The translations under genes and the position numbers were made by a program. Shown in pieces: positions 35,184 to 48,776 of a stretch of DNA of 64,000 bases. The notes under the pieces are model-generated. The model saw nothing but the letters and a program-made list of their open reading frames with translations, did not search any database and was not told the DNA's origin. The stretch is from Paramecium octaurelia (taxonomy: Eukaryota; Ciliophora; Oligohymenophorea; Peniculida; Parameciidae): NCBI GenBank assembly GCA_905182995.1, contig CAJJDP010000074.1:62001-126000 (forward strand), given 5' to 3'. Position 1 is the first letter of the stretch. Each line of letters starts with the position of its first letter.

Positions 35184-36138
35184 TCATTGCAACAATGAAT
35201 AGTTTCTTTTCCTATTCTACCCGGTTTTGTAGGTTCCCATTTTAATTTGAACCTTCTTCTTTACCTCTTCATCGATAGTTATTTGGACTGGTATTCTTTA
35301 TCTCCCTTGTGAGGTTTGGACTCTGTTGATAACATCTCTTAAGGGTAAGATTTCTGGTTCGAAAGGTTATTAATAGTCGCAGTTTCCTAAATGATTCATA
35401 AACAATTAGTACCTGATTTAAAATCAGTCATACGCTTATATCTTGCTAGTCGATGATTGAATTTTTCAGCGGCAATCTTTAAGAAATCGTTTAGATCTAT
35501 CAATCTTTTGTAGTCATCGATTTTAATAATTTGGGCAGTTTAAGATTTACAAAGAATCTAGAACTGTTAAATCAAGCCACTCGTACATTCGTAATCATTG
35601 ATTATTTCACCTTTGCTAACTTGTCCAACGTCAATATAGCTCTTATTCCATTTCTTCCTTATTAGAAATTCGCTTCTTTATAATAAATACAATACCCATC
35701 ATAAATAACAAGCAGTGACTTGGAATACTCCTATTCATTCAAACAACTTTAGCCTAATTTATAATCTTCGATGAGATAGTTAAGTTTCACATTTTTTGCA
35801 TCCTTAAAGCAGGGTAGGCTGTGTAGAAAATCAAGGATTTTTTTTTGATAGTTGACTTTGGCTTTGCTGAGCATTTCATACTATTATTCATCAATAATTC
35901 TAAATGCACAATCACTCAGACATTTGATGGTGTTTTGTACAAGGCCTATTGGAATATAGGATGTATTTTAGGATATTGATCCATTTTGGAGAACCATGAA
36001 GAACTTGTTCTCATCTCCATTCTTAAATATGACTTGGTCCTTAGTATACAACTAAACCTTGGAAATGAAATCATAGGATTGCACAATTTGAGGATCTACA
36101 AAAATATTTTTGAGTCTAATTTCATATTCGTTAAGCAT
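35184..36138 (-). CDS. Cyclic-nucleotide-binding-like protein
   Basis: 302 aa after two introns (20 and 26 nt). Two beta-rich blocks suggest cNMP-binding-like jelly rolls: QVIFKNGDENKFFMVLQNGSI, and SLLVIYDGSEFL followed by DVGQVSKGEIINDYE. A linker helix (KKILDFLHSLPCFKD) fits the usual hinge between tandem CNB domains. The phosphate-binding RxA motif is not obvious, so ligand binding is uncertain. The C-terminus has a basic tail (EEVKKKVQIKMG). Family call is tentative; coding status is clear. Confidence 0.6.
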
Positions 36139-36300
36139 TTCTAATTATTATTGTTAAAACTTATTAATAATAAATAATCACAGTCAATTATATTATGTAT
36201 AAGTATTCTGGGAGTTATAAATAGTTTGTGCTGTGCGTTCTTCTACTAGATTATACCTATAGATTTTTAATTTCTCTGTTATTTATATTTATATATATAA

Positions 36301-39300
36301 ATGAAAGCATATGAATTCGAGGTTGATAATAAAAGAAATATTCAAAGGGAAGAGCTATTTATTTTGACAATTGTTGAAAGAGTATTAGCAGGACACTTGC
36401 AATCGATATCCTTTGTGGATTAGGCTTAATTTTGTGAACTATTGACAAAAAGGCAAAAGGAGAAAAAGGCGATTCAACCACTGCATATATAGATTTTAGG
36501 AACAGTGAAACGGAATCTGATTAAAAATCAAACACCTCTACTTGAAAAAAAAGTACCTTATGAAATACGGACGGTTACTTCATCATCAATAGAAATGAGG
36601 AAGAATCATATTCATACTTTTAGCAATAGAAACCTTAATAACAAAGAATAACAGACTACAGAATAAGATGCCTAAATGCCTGGACAACTATAACCTTAAT
36701 CAAATAGAAATAGTAACTTGAAAACTGATAAAACCTCCAATAGTGTTAAGTATCACACCAATAGGAGTAAACAGCAGAGTGATTCATCTGCTCGTTGCAT
36801 AAATCCCTTCTAATTGAATAGTCCCAATAGTACACAAGCAGAAAATATTCTGAAAGACTTTCCATCTCTAAAATAGTCTACAATTAATGAGATAGGGCCT
36901 ATTCCTAAGAATGAGAAGGCCATAATCAATATTGTAAGTCAGGATGGAGAAATAGAATAACAAGAAGACTTTATCATAAAAAATAACAAAAATAGTATTG
37001 AAGAACTGAGGAGAGTTGATAATAAAAATGATCTGGAAGCTTAGTAATTAGAATCATAAACAAACCAAAACCATTAGCAACTACTAAGAGTTGATAAGTA
37101 GGATTCCAATGTGCAATAATCAAAATAATAGTAAAGTCACTCCAGAAAATAATCGTAGAACTTACCCATGGGAAGTGATTCTAGCAAAATGGATTTGAAA
37201 GAGAAACTATAAAAATACTATAGCAATGAAGAGGAATTCAGTTCTCAAAGAAAACCTATGACCTAAAGTGATAGATTAAAAAATGCCAGTTATGGTACTG
37301 ATCTAAATACAAAGGATATCAAAGTAGATAACAAATCCTAAATAATTTAAAGCGCCAAGTACTTAGAAAATGATAAGAAATCAGATAAGATATAATCAAA
37401 ATAATAATTAGTCAAATTTTCATTCATTCCAGGAGGAACTTAAGAAATTGTATAGCATACAGAAAACTCTATTAAAGAAAAAATTAGTCCTAAGAAGAGC
37501 TTTGAAGAAGTGCATCAAACTGGAAATTTCCTTTCTCCTCCATAGTCTGTCAGATCGCTTATTTCTGCTAAGTCTACAAAAACAAAACTTAAAACTTTAT
37601 AATCAAATGATTTAAAAGTATATGATCAATAAAACCAACTGGAACAACAATTTGAGAATTCACTCTCAAAAGAAGAGTCGCAAATCTCATTGTTAGAGCA
37701 ATCATTGCATGTCCATCATGAATAAAATCACCTTCTACATTCAAATACATTACGACCAGCAACTACTCATATTGGAAGCAATAAACAATAAGATTACCCA
37801 TTGTTTTAAACTCATGACAACTTGGATTTAATGAAAAAATCTGCTTAGAAATTACTGTAATAGTAAAGCAGTATCACTTCCATCATGCATGACGAAGAGA
37901 ACTTTTAAAGTAATTAAACTTTAACTTAGTAAATTAATATTTAAGTTAATCAATGCGAACCAACTCAACCAACGAATAATATCATTATTGAAGAATCTAT
38001 TGAAGGTTCTCCTAACTGCAAGATTCAGAATTATCAACCTTCTGCTGCATCTTTCTCTCTCCTAAAATTGGAGGATCAACATTAATTGCCAACTTAAACT
38101 ATTATACAATAAAAGTAACCATTATCTCCAAGGAATGGATAAATCCCTTCCAACACATATATTCCCACATCCAACATGATACCAGGGGCTTAATCATAAT
38201 CTAAAATGCTCATCCCCATCAATAATACGCAAAGCAGTATCAAAAATAATAGAGCAACCAATAAATCTAGATCTTAAATCAAAGATTAAATATAACAATA
38301 ATAATAACAATAACAATAAAGATCTGAAGATAGTTAACCTGAAAGTAAATTGACCATAGAGTCTTCCCAAGGAGATAAATCAAATAGATCTAGAATTGTG
38401 AAAAATGCAAAGTAATTAAAATTACCAGCTGCTGCAGTTGCCTTAAATTTTGCAAGGAGAAAATCATCGAATCAGATTTCACCAATGGATGTAAATTGAT
38501 TTAATTATTTTAAGCCCAAGAAGCTGGAACAATAAGAAAAAGAGAAATAAAGATAAATTGAATACTAAAAGCAAATTGAAAAAATGAAATATGAAAGGGA
38601 ATTAATGGAATAATTCAAAATTCCAGATGATATGCCCTTATTATAAAAAAGAGCAATCATTGAATCATTAATGAAGGAATTAGAGACCAATCCTGATTAA
38701 GATGCTAAATATTAAATAATGTTATGTAATATGTCATGATATTTATTAGATAAGTAAAGATAAGAGCAAATTTAAAATGCCTCTAAAATTGAGTTAGTTT
38801 TTAATAACAATCTTACAAATTGTTATGAGGAATTATCTCATATTTCTGAAGTGAAATTAAAATTATTAGGAAAAGATACAGATCCACAAAAAATCTAATT
38901 TTTAAAATTTGAAGATCAAGTTTAAACTAACTTTCATGGATAATCGAAATCTTTTACCTAAGAGCTTGGATCACCAATCAAAAAGAATTCTAAATTTTTT
39001 AGTAAATTGGATCCTGTTGAAATAGAGAATTAAATGAACAGAATGAAAGAATTTAGATAAGAAACTGAAATTTTAAAATTATTTTCTTCTTTCAATAATC
39101 AATATGAAAAAGAAGTATTATACATTCATAAATTAAAAAGGTGAATTAATGTGATTTAGATTATCCTACCGAAAAAGATAGATACGGTTCAATGGATTTT
39201 CAAAGAGGATTCTTGCCAAAAGCAATTCATAGACGCAAAAAGGCTAAAACTAAAAGCACAAAAATAGTTATTAATACTTATAGAATGGACCCAAAAAAAA

Positions 39301-39359
39301 TAGACTAAGTCATAGCCTAAACAGAAAAAATAAAGCAAGTTGGATAATTTTTATTGTGA
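36301..39359 (+). CDS. 994-aa Gln/Ser/Asn-rich protein
   Basis: Starts MKAYEFEVDNKRNIQREELF. The first ~75 residues are helical and ordered (FILTIVERVLAGHLQSIS, FCELLTKRQKEKK) and may be a small domain. A long disordered Q/S/N/K-rich middle follows, including a poly-Gln run written TAACAATAATAATAACAA near 38290-38320. Three introns lie near the 3' end (24 nt at about 38491, 24 nt near 38721, 26 nt near 39116). The last third is a charged coiled coil (EQQEKEKQRQIEYQKQ), then a basic patch (HRRKKAKTKSTKIV). Family not recognised. Possibly a cytoskeletal or basal-body scaffold; that is a guess. Confidence 0.75.
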
Positions 39360-40015
39360 TTATATGATTTCTCTAAATATTAGATTCTATCAATATCAGT
39401 ATTATTATGTTAAAAATCAATTAGTTGTAATAGAATAATGCATAATATTGTTGAATAATCTAAGTAAGTTCTACTTTTATTAATAAAATTTTATTCTAAA
39501 AGATTAGATTGAAACAGTTTCAAAATTAACGTTAAGAAACAATCACTACTTGCAATGAGTTCAATTTGCTCATATCCACACTGATGTCTATATTAATCGA
39601 TCCTAATTATGTCATTAATATTCAACATTTTACAATTAAGATATAAATCTTATAATTTATTTTTACAGTTTGGATTAATTTTCTATTCTCTCGATGGTTA
39701 TTCCATGTGAATAACGTAGGAGAATATATTGAAAAATCTAGAACTCCCTTCCCGAGCTTATAGAAAGGAAATCAAACCATTTTTAATCAATGACTTAATA
39801 AAATAAGATTATAATGACTATAAGATCTCAAAAGATTAAAAATAATATTTTCAATTTGTTAAAGATAGGTTAATTTTTATATTTTTGATTGGATCCAAAA
39901 AGTTTTTGAGCCCATTCAAAGTAAAAAAATTAATTTCTGTGAAAGTTATAAATTGAGAATGATATTTCCAATTAGTGTTCTAAAATTTCAATTTGATTTT
40001 TATCATATAATATTA
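39360..40015. other. Intergenic, AT-rich
   Basis: 656 bp between two plus-strand genes. Open frames of about 100 codons occur here but lack intron or codon support. Nothing else recognised. Confidence 0.45.
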
Positions 40016-40808
40016 ATGAGAAATTCACCATTATATAGACTATCAGAGTAGCGATAATAAGGGAAGAATTCTTCGAATCTTTCTGATTTGACAGTTTAAG
40101 AATCGAGCAATTATCGTTTAAGATTCACACCTCTAGGGTCACCGTCGGCTAGACACAAAGGAACAATTGTGATGAAAAGTCATGAAACAATTATACTGAA
40201 TATGTTGTCATCGACTCAGAGACAAATAGATCAGCCATTTAAGGCTTGTTAAGAATGCACTCAGGATTCTGGTATGGTTCACCAATATTGTCAGTGCAAG
40301 GGAATCACATATCACGAAAAGTGCATTCAGGATACAGCCAGAAGGAATGCCAAGAAATAGAAGGAATAGGCATTTATTTGCAAAAATGAATGTTCCTATC
40401 CATTCCAAATCAATGGATACTACATGTATGAAATGGTGTAGAATTAGGAGAGACATTAATACAATTGGGAAGTGGCTCATTCTTTCAATAGTGACCGCCT
40501 TTCTCGTGTTACTGATTTTGGTGATTGGTATTGTCCTGTTTCGAGATGCATTCAACAGTATTGATATCATTTTAATTGTGATTGCAATGATCGCACTTTT
40601 AATTCTGATTACTGTTTTGCTGAATAAACTCAAGCTCAATTATTATATATTGTACTGGAATCTTAAACCTTCTCCCATTAATTAAGGCCAAGTGCAAACT
40701 CATAGTAAAATTGAACTGTAGGATCTCTTGCCTTTTGTTTTGTCTGACAGAGACTCAATTATTTATTCACCATAACCGAAAGAAGAAGATTAAATAATTG
40801 AATAATGA
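40016..40808 (+). CDS. RING-CH (MARCH-type) membrane E3 ligase
   Basis: 256 aa after one 22-nt intron near 40429. After a Ser-rich N-terminus, the RINGv reads ACQECTQDSGMVHQYCQC, YHEKCIQDT, then FICKNECSYPF: the C4HC3 ligands with His in the expected fourth-fifth position. Two adjacent TM helices follow (LILSIVTAFLVLLILVIGIVL and IIILIVIAMIALLILITVLL-like segment), the usual MARCH topology. Both termini are cytosolic by prediction. Expected role: ubiquitination of membrane proteins. Ends EEDQIIEQ before TGA. Confidence 0.85.
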
Positions 40809-41174
40809 TTAAAGGAAATTCTTCAGGCAACATATGATCAAGTATTTATTATATATTTTTGTCATTATTAATGAAGTTAAGAGTTTTTAATTAAAAACTT
40901 AAAAATTTGAAATTCCCTTTGAATTAGTTCTAATTGCAGTTGCTACACTATGATTGGTGATATTTGTGTAAGAACAATCTAAGGTGTATAATTTATCATG
41001 ATAATAAGTATAAGTATTACAAAATTATAATATTTAATTTTATTCCAAGTTGTTTTTTCTGTCCCTTCAGAGATGATCAAAGAGATAACAATGTATAACT
41101 ATATTGAATAATACTAATAATTTATTTATTAAATACATAAATGGATGTAATAAATCAAACAAAAATATTGAACA

Positions 41175-41684
41175 ATGAAAATGAAAGGTAGATCTCATCA
41201 AGGAGTGGGTATTAATTATCAAGTATAATCAAGACATATGAACATGTCTCCTCCTTTTTTAGAAGCCGTTCGCTCAAAACCACTTATCAAAATTGAAAGG
41301 AAAGAGAGATCACCAATTGTCTAAGATATAAATGATCTTGATTTCGGATACATGGAAGAGCTTGAAAAAAGAAAAATGTTCATGATGATACGTTTGGGAC
41401 ACATAAAAGACTCATCTAGATTAACTCCTGTACACAATTATAATAAAATCCCTGTTCTACCATTGAAAAAATAACGAAAAACCATAACACCTTCTCCAAA
41501 ATAAACTTAAAATAAAACTCAATTGATAACAGGAATTCCTTTGCCTACGTTCAGTATGAAGATCGTTGAAGATCCATACTAAATATAAGGGCAACATAAA
41601 CCAAATACGCAGAAACTTGTCCAAAAACAAAAGAGATTGAATATCATTAATAAAAGAATACTAGATAAATTCCGTGAATATTGA
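41175..41684 (+). CDS. Basic hypothetical protein, 169 aa
   Basis: Two in-frame ATGs, at 41175 and 41181. The first gives MKMKGRSHQGVGINYQ. No intron. The sequence is basic and Pro/Lys/Gln-rich (ERKERSPIVQDINDLDF, KKQRKTITPSPKQT, LVQKQKRLNI) and ends LDKFREY. No signal peptide or TM. Several SP/TP sites suggest phosphoregulation. No family recognised. Confidence 0.65.
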
Positions 41685-42611
41685 ATTATATTTAATGAAA
41701 TCTTGATCTCAACTTCTCTGTCATCAATTATTGAAAACAATTTACATATAATAATACGATTAATATATAATATTACTAAAATTATACTCCTAAGTGTTCA
41801 AACCGAATCGACATTAGAAACATTACTGATTTTATTCCCCTTTTTCATTGTTAAAATGAAATGTAATATTTTCTAAATTTTGAAATAGAAGTAATAATTC
41901 AGAACTCTTATTGATAAAAATTAAGAAACTAATTATTTCATACCATCAAATTATAAACTCAAAATAATAGCTATAATTTTGAGACTAATTAATGACTAAT
42001 TTATACTGTTAAGAGTCTCTGGTAGATATTTTTGAAGTGATTAATTTAATAAAAATATATAATGTCAGGCATCTAAGGAAGTATTTACACTCATGATATG
42101 TCATGGGGGTCACTGCGAAGTGAAAAGTCATCATTAATTAATTCCTTTATTCTTTCTTTTTAATTTAACATATTATATAATTAAATAAATATGGGATTGT
42201 CTTGAAGTGATTTTTTAATCGCATATTTTTGGGGATTTTCATTAGATTTAAATCTCTAAAAACAATGTACTCTTTTTCAATTTTATTATGTCATATTTGT
42301 GGATTATCTACAATAAAGTAAAAAATAATTTGGAATTATCTAAAACATAATCACATCATATTTTAGTTGAAATTTGTAAGTGCTAAGGTCAATTGATTTC
42401 ACAGCATATAGAGAAGACAAAGAACCATTCAACTTAAAGGAAGTTCTCTTAAAATAAAATTTATTATTTTTTAATAATTTTCTTAAAATGAGGTACTGAT
42501 TAATTTAGCAAGTATTTACATTTAATTACAAATAATATATTTAAGGGTCTGAAAAATGTTTATTTGAAATTTGATAATAACAATATAATTGATTGATGTG
42601 CACTTATTGTT
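41685..42611. other. Intergenic with a GC-richer hairpin
   Basis: 927 bp between convergent genes. A GC-richer island near 42065-42140 contains TCACT-GCGA-AGTGA at 42110-42123, a perfect 5-bp stem capped by a GNRA tetraloop. A T-rich run follows at 42150-42165. A 47-codon frame (MSGIQGSIYTHDM) also starts at 42062. I cannot tell a small ncRNA from a micro-ORF. Confidence 0.35.
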
Positions 42612-43590
42612 TCAATGAACATTCAAATTTGATCTTGGGGGTTATTATGGCTAAGCTTATTATTAGGGAGCCTATTGATATTAAGGATATGATGGATATT
42701 ATGGGTATGATGGAATAACTCTTGATGAGACGATTGGGGCAGCATATTATGGTGCATATGTCACTGGGACAGTTTAGACTGGTTGAACAACACTGAGAGG
42801 TTATTAAACAACTTATTGAACAACTGGTTGAGGAACGACTTATTGAACGACTGGTTGTTGGACTACTTATTGAACAACTGGTTGTTAGACTACTTATTGA
42901 ACAACTGGTTGTTAAACAACTTATTGCTAAAGTATTATGTAAATTTTATACATGAACAACTTATCTTTCAACTGGGTAGTATTCAACTCTTTCTTAATAT
43001 CTGTCAACTGGTACGTACTCTAAATAATTAGTTATAGTTAATACCTGTGTATTTTTCTTAGAAGACTTATGGGACATATTCGGTCTAATATTCAACTGCA
43101 TAATAATCTGTGACTTTCTTTTCTCTTGGAACATATTAAACGACTTCTTATTCTTCGTATTCCATAACAGCCTTTTAATAAGGAATATATTCGATTCTTG
43201 ATTCTCCTTTAATTGTTGCCTTAAAATCTAGATTTGAATATACTTACATGGACTGGTTATTAAACGACTGGTTGAGCAATAACTGATTATTACAAAACAG
43301 GGGCTTGAACAACTGGTTAAGCAACAACTGGTTAAGCAACAACTGGTTGAGCAACAACTGGAGCAACAGGTCTGGCAACACTGTATGTTAGTGGTGCGAT
43401 AGGAGCAGGAGCATATTGCTATGGAAGATATGTTGGTAAAGGAGCATATTATGGGGCTAATGTTGGAGCATATTATGGAGCATATTAAGGAGCATATTAT
43501 GGAGCAGATGGGTATTATTATGGTTGAGGAGCTTAATCTAAGAATATAGATGTTAATATTACTTTATGGGACAGGTGGTCTTTGGGACAT
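42612..43590 (-). CDS. Alveolin-type cortical protein with VVQQP repeats
   Basis: 291 aa after four introns (25, 28, 25 and 25 nt). N-terminus is APQYAPQYAP-type repeats, then VVAQPVVAQPVVAQPVV. The central alveolin-like core has charged-valine EYxP periodicity: RIEYIPYQKAVMEYEEQE, QYVPREKKVTDYYAVEY, TEYVPQVFQEKYTEYVP, ERVEYYPVERQV. The C-terminus is a QQPVVQQVVQQPVVQQ array (about 42800-42920), then YPQYPSYPQY. The core is the hallmark of alveolins, known structural proteins of alveolate subpellicular cortex. Location: epiplasm/alveolar sac cortex by inference. Confidence 0.88.
42795..42930 (-). repeat. Tandem VVQQ(P) codon repeats inside the alveolin gene
   Basis: The DNA repeats units of about 30 bp (AACAACTGGTTGTT... 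on the + strand), encoding VVQQPVVQQ. Related copies lie near 43250-43360, encoding VVAQP. In-frame repeats, prone to length change. Confidence 0.85.
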
Positions 43591-44729
43591 TGAAGATAAA
43601 AGATTTTTGTTAATTTTATTTATATATCCTTAACATAAATTTTATTGCTTAAATATCATTAATAAATAATTGCATAATTGTATTTACAAACTATTTCGAA
43701 TAAATAATATTCGAAAAAATTAAATTAAATCAATAAGAATTCCAAACAATACTTAATCACCCAGAATGTAAGAGCTTTGATATCTTTGCATATTTAATAA
43801 CAACAAAAGAACTACTCAAGTGATTAAGATTGGATATGTGTGTAAAATATAGATAGAAATTTTTATTAAATAATTGAAAAATTAAAAACTAATGAAATAC
43901 ATCTTATATACAATATTTTAGACCCAAATTTTTGGTAAAATTTTAATAATATTATTTTAGATATTTAATTTGAAATCTTCAAACAAGAAATAATTAAAAT
44001 TTAATTGCAAATTCTTTAATTAAATTCTTATCTTATTGTTGATTCTTAAAAGATTTTAAGTTGTAAATCTTTTTTTAAAGCGTACTTAAATTGTTAGTGT
44101 GTAATTATACTATTATATTTAATTTCATAATATAATTCAAATAAATTTTATTTAGATATATATATAGTTTTTGTTAAAGTTCTTAATCTACTGTTATCTT
44201 TCTAATTGCATATGTAAAATAATTGATGTTTAAGTAGTAAATAAAAAGATTAGGCTATTATATTGTAGATTGTATAATAATTGATCATAAATATATTGAT
44301 TGGAATTATCATGAATTTATTACAAATGTTGATATCATTATGTAAATTGTCTTTACAATCAAAAATATTTGTCATAGTAGTTTAGTTGATATTTAGTAAT
44401 TTCTGGGGTTTAATGGTGTTTTAAAAATAACATTAAGGATGAACAGAATTATTGATTATGTTTGGTTTAATGTTGAAATTTGATAATTTAATAAGAAGTT
44501 ATAAAATAAAAATTACAAGTATCTGAATGGATTAAGACAGAACATTTTAGCATAGTAAATCATTCAAAAGAAGATTATGCAGACTCAAAGCAAATAAAAA
44601 GCCTGAATCTTTTTTTGTCAATTTTAAGATAAGTTCTAGGTCATGATAACTATAGATTGGCAATCAATTCTTATAGTTAGCCACCCTCACCTATGTTTGT
44701 GTTTGTAAACCATTATTAATATGAAATTA
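43591..44729. other. Long intergenic, AT-rich
   Basis: 1.14 kb with no supported gene between two minus-strand genes. It contains the alveolin promoter. Nothing recognised. Confidence 0.45.
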
Positions 44730-46541
44730 TCATATAATTTTTCTTTCTAAATATTTATCAAAATTCTAGAGTATATGGAGATTTTCATTTATGATCTGCT
44801 TAACAAATCCCATCAAGATGTCATATCTAATAAATACTTGTTTACGATGTGGATTGGGCAAGTAAGATCTCCTAGCTTGAGTTGTTTTTCGAAGTGTTAT
44901 TCTAAAGGGTTTATACCCATCAGAGATCTCCGATTCATCTTAAAAAAGGGACTTTTTTTTTCTAAATGAATTCTCCTGTTTGGAAGGCTCTTCAAAATTC
45001 TAATTGGTATTGTTTAGCACTTTCTCTTTAGCAACTCGGGTAAATACTTGAATTTAATCAGTTTCAATGAATCCAACATCTGGTTCCAAGTAACGTTCAT
45101 TGCCAATTCCTCCAAAGACTGCAATCTTAGAACTAAGCATTACAGAGGAATGAGCACACCTTGGAATCCTTTGTCCCTCTGCAATGACTTCTTGCCAAAG
45201 ATTCAGATGAGGGTAGAAGATGTAATATTGATCGGATTCCAAGGTACCATTCTAAATAAAGTCTCTAAGCCCTCCAATGACTGCTATACCCTAGACCTTC
45301 CTTAGATACTCTATAGTATGATTGTGCATGGGAGGAGGAGCCTTGCCTGTACATTCGACCAAATCCCAAGAAAGTGGAATGTTGGTGAATGAGCAGTAAG
45401 TCAACTTTCTTATTGTGTTGACAGAATTACCTTCAGCATCCTTACCTCCAAAAGAGAATATAAGTTCTTAAGGCATTAAATCATTTGGAATCATGTCCTA
45501 GAATTTCCCTTAAGATGAAATGTTAACTATGGCATGACAACATATTGGAGGTGATTTGGCTTTGTAGTTTTTCCAATATTGTTTTTCGATATTCAATATA
45601 CAAGTGTCAGATAATACTTCCTCATTTGAATTAATGCCACCGTGGATCAACATCCATTTGGATCCTATCAAACAAGCTCTGTGTTATCTTCTTGGTTCCA
45701 CATAATCCCCTTGAGGATGCAATTTCTCCCAAGATTAATTACTCACTGTAAACTCAAAGACCTAATTTGAGCATTCTCTGATCTTCAATTTTGGATTGAA
45801 TTATCCACAGCCTCCAAAGTATATAAATTTATTCTTGTATTACACAACAGATAAGCCTGCTCTTCCTTATTTCAAATGTTCTCCATTTCCATGTACAACT
45901 TACCAAATTTGGAATTCTAAAATAAAGATTCAGATACTTATGTCATATTTGAGCATTTGGTTTCTGACTCCGTCTCCTCCTATCCCTCCGTATAAATATA
46001 GTTAATCATTGAACAAGGTGAATGCAGCCTATTCTGTAAAGGAGGGCTTAAAAGTCTTGATGTCACGTATGAGTCGTTAAGATTCGAAATAGAAACTCAA
46101 TTGGGCAGGACCATCAACACTATTCTCTAATGGTGTGTCTAATTAAGGCAACTGGAAAACTATTTAAATTGACTCATTCTATACCCTTCTATTACGGTTT
46201 TAATTCCACTGCTTTCTTATGATTTTGATCTCTTCTCTTTAACTTCTAATAATTCCTGTTTCGACTTTTTTGAGTCAGAGTTAGTGCTTCAAACATGGCT
46301 ATTTCAAGTCTTTCCCGACTTTGGTTAATGATGGTTTCCCTTTGTTTTTTGTTATGAGAAAGTGAAGCCTACAACCGTTCCTTTGGGGAAGGAATCCTTG
46401 CCACTTAATGAGTAATCGCAGCTCTTTTTTTAGATAGCTAATTTACTTCTATTGCATTTCAGAGAAAGTCTTGAAAAAAGTACTTTAATTGAGAGAAACA
46501 CTCTTTTCAAAATGTATTAGCTCAATATTTACAGTACCCAT
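44730..46541 (-). CDS. Kelch-repeat protein with N-terminal coiled coil
   Basis: Starts MGTVNIELIHFEK; a 35-nt intron follows LNQ. The N-terminal ~110 residues are basic and helical (LSKKRAAITHQVARI, ETIINQSRERLEIAMF). Kelch blades follow, with the glycine doublet motifs: LYLYGGIGGDGVRN, KIAVFGGIGNERYLEP, with RCAHSSVM and LNLWQEV between them. Several more introns are needed and not all were fixed. The C-terminal tail is charged (FRKKKSLF) and ends LERKII. A beta-propeller for protein binding is expected; partner unknown. Confidence 0.85.
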
Positions 46542-46689
46542 TGACTGTGATCGCCTTATTTATTATAATTGAGGCTAAATTTTCAATTTTTACATTGAGT
46601 GAAATAATTTTTATTGTTAATTAATGTTCAGCAACTCACCAATCATTCAAAAATCTTATTAAAGCAGCTCTTTTTCCTACTAACAATAA

Positions 46690-47752
46690 ATGGATGATAT
46701 GAGTTGCATCATAGATAACGGAGTATGTGGATCAATTTACTTGGGAAATATTGAATCTGCTTGTATGGTTTAGATAGATGCATAATTTTAGCTAGTTTGG
46801 AGAACCTGAGGAGACACAGAATCAATGGTGTATTATCGATTTGCATGAATAAGATACCATTTGATGTATAGACACAACTCCAAAATTATCAGCATATATA
46901 CTTGGAGGATTGCGAATCTGAAAATATTAGTAGACATTTTGACAATAGCAATCAATTCATTGAAAAAGCCAGATAGAGTGGAAATGTGTTGATTCATTGC
47001 ATGGCTGGTATTTCTAGATCAGCCACTCTTGTTGCAGCTTACTTAATGTAAAAAAGTAAAATGAGCGCCTAAGATGCCTTAAGATTGCTAGAAAGAAAAA
47101 GATGGTAAGTCTATCCTAATGATGGATTCTTAAGACAATTGCAACAATACGAACGAGCATTGCAATAATAAGTAAATAAGAGTGACAAAACAGAGGTATC
47201 GCCCTATAAAGAATCTTTGTTAAGAAAGTAAAATCTTCATTGAATATTAGCAAGCAATTCTAAACACCAACCAAAGAAATCTCATTCATGAATAAATATG
47301 AAGAAAAATAATAATATTCTGGAGTTAAAACAAGACCTCTGACAGATATTAATTATGAGAATTACAAAAGGAAATCTATTGAACCCTAAATCTATTGTCG
47401 TCCAGAATCATCCATTCAGTTTTCACTCACCAATCACAGACCTAATCAAGTTATTAATACTTCTCCTGATTTGATTAGAAAGAAGAACTACTTATAGGAT
47501 GCAAGTATGTATCTTCAACTCTATATTCTAGTTCATGGAAACAAAAAGGATGGGTTGGCTTCTCTGGCATTAGAATTGAATTCCATGGATTGGTAAAACA
47601 GAAAATAAGACTTTGAAAATAAGTTTGCAAAATAACAGATTCAAACTACCAGCAAGACTTTTATATCTTAGAATAAACCATTCTAAGTCAATTAACAATA
47701 AAGTAAACTTGATGAATTATTAAATGCCTTTAATAGAAAACCAATACTTTGA
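46690..47752 (+). CDS. Dual-specificity protein phosphatase
   Basis: 327 aa after introns of 29, 23 and 27 nt. The N-terminal catalytic domain reads SIYLGNIESAS, INGVLSIC, then the P-loop VLIHCMAGISRSATLVAAYLM, an intact HCxAGxSR(S) active site, followed by ALRLLERKR and YPNDGFLRQL. This is the DUSP order. The second intron (47229-47251) hides a TGA; ignoring it would split off a false second gene at 47288. The C-terminal half is low complexity (RPLTDINYENYKRKS, QNKPFQVNQQQ). It is convergent with a kinase gene; stops 22 bp apart. Confidence 0.92.
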
Positions 47753-47774
47753 GTATTATGATTTTAGTATTTTA

Positions 47775-48776
<1,002 letters not shown>

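Noticed and set aside
39455-39800. Open plus-strand frame of about 115 codons between genes
   Set aside because: No supported start, no coding pattern and no splice support; length expected by chance with a single stop codon.
42783-43031. Leu/Asn repeat protein on the plus strand (LLNNWLLDYLLNN)
   Set aside because: It is the complement of the VVQQP repeats of the alveolin gene on the minus strand.
47288-47752. Separate small gene starting MNKYEEKQQ
   Set aside because: A 23-nt intron joins it in frame to the DUSP; it is that protein's tail.
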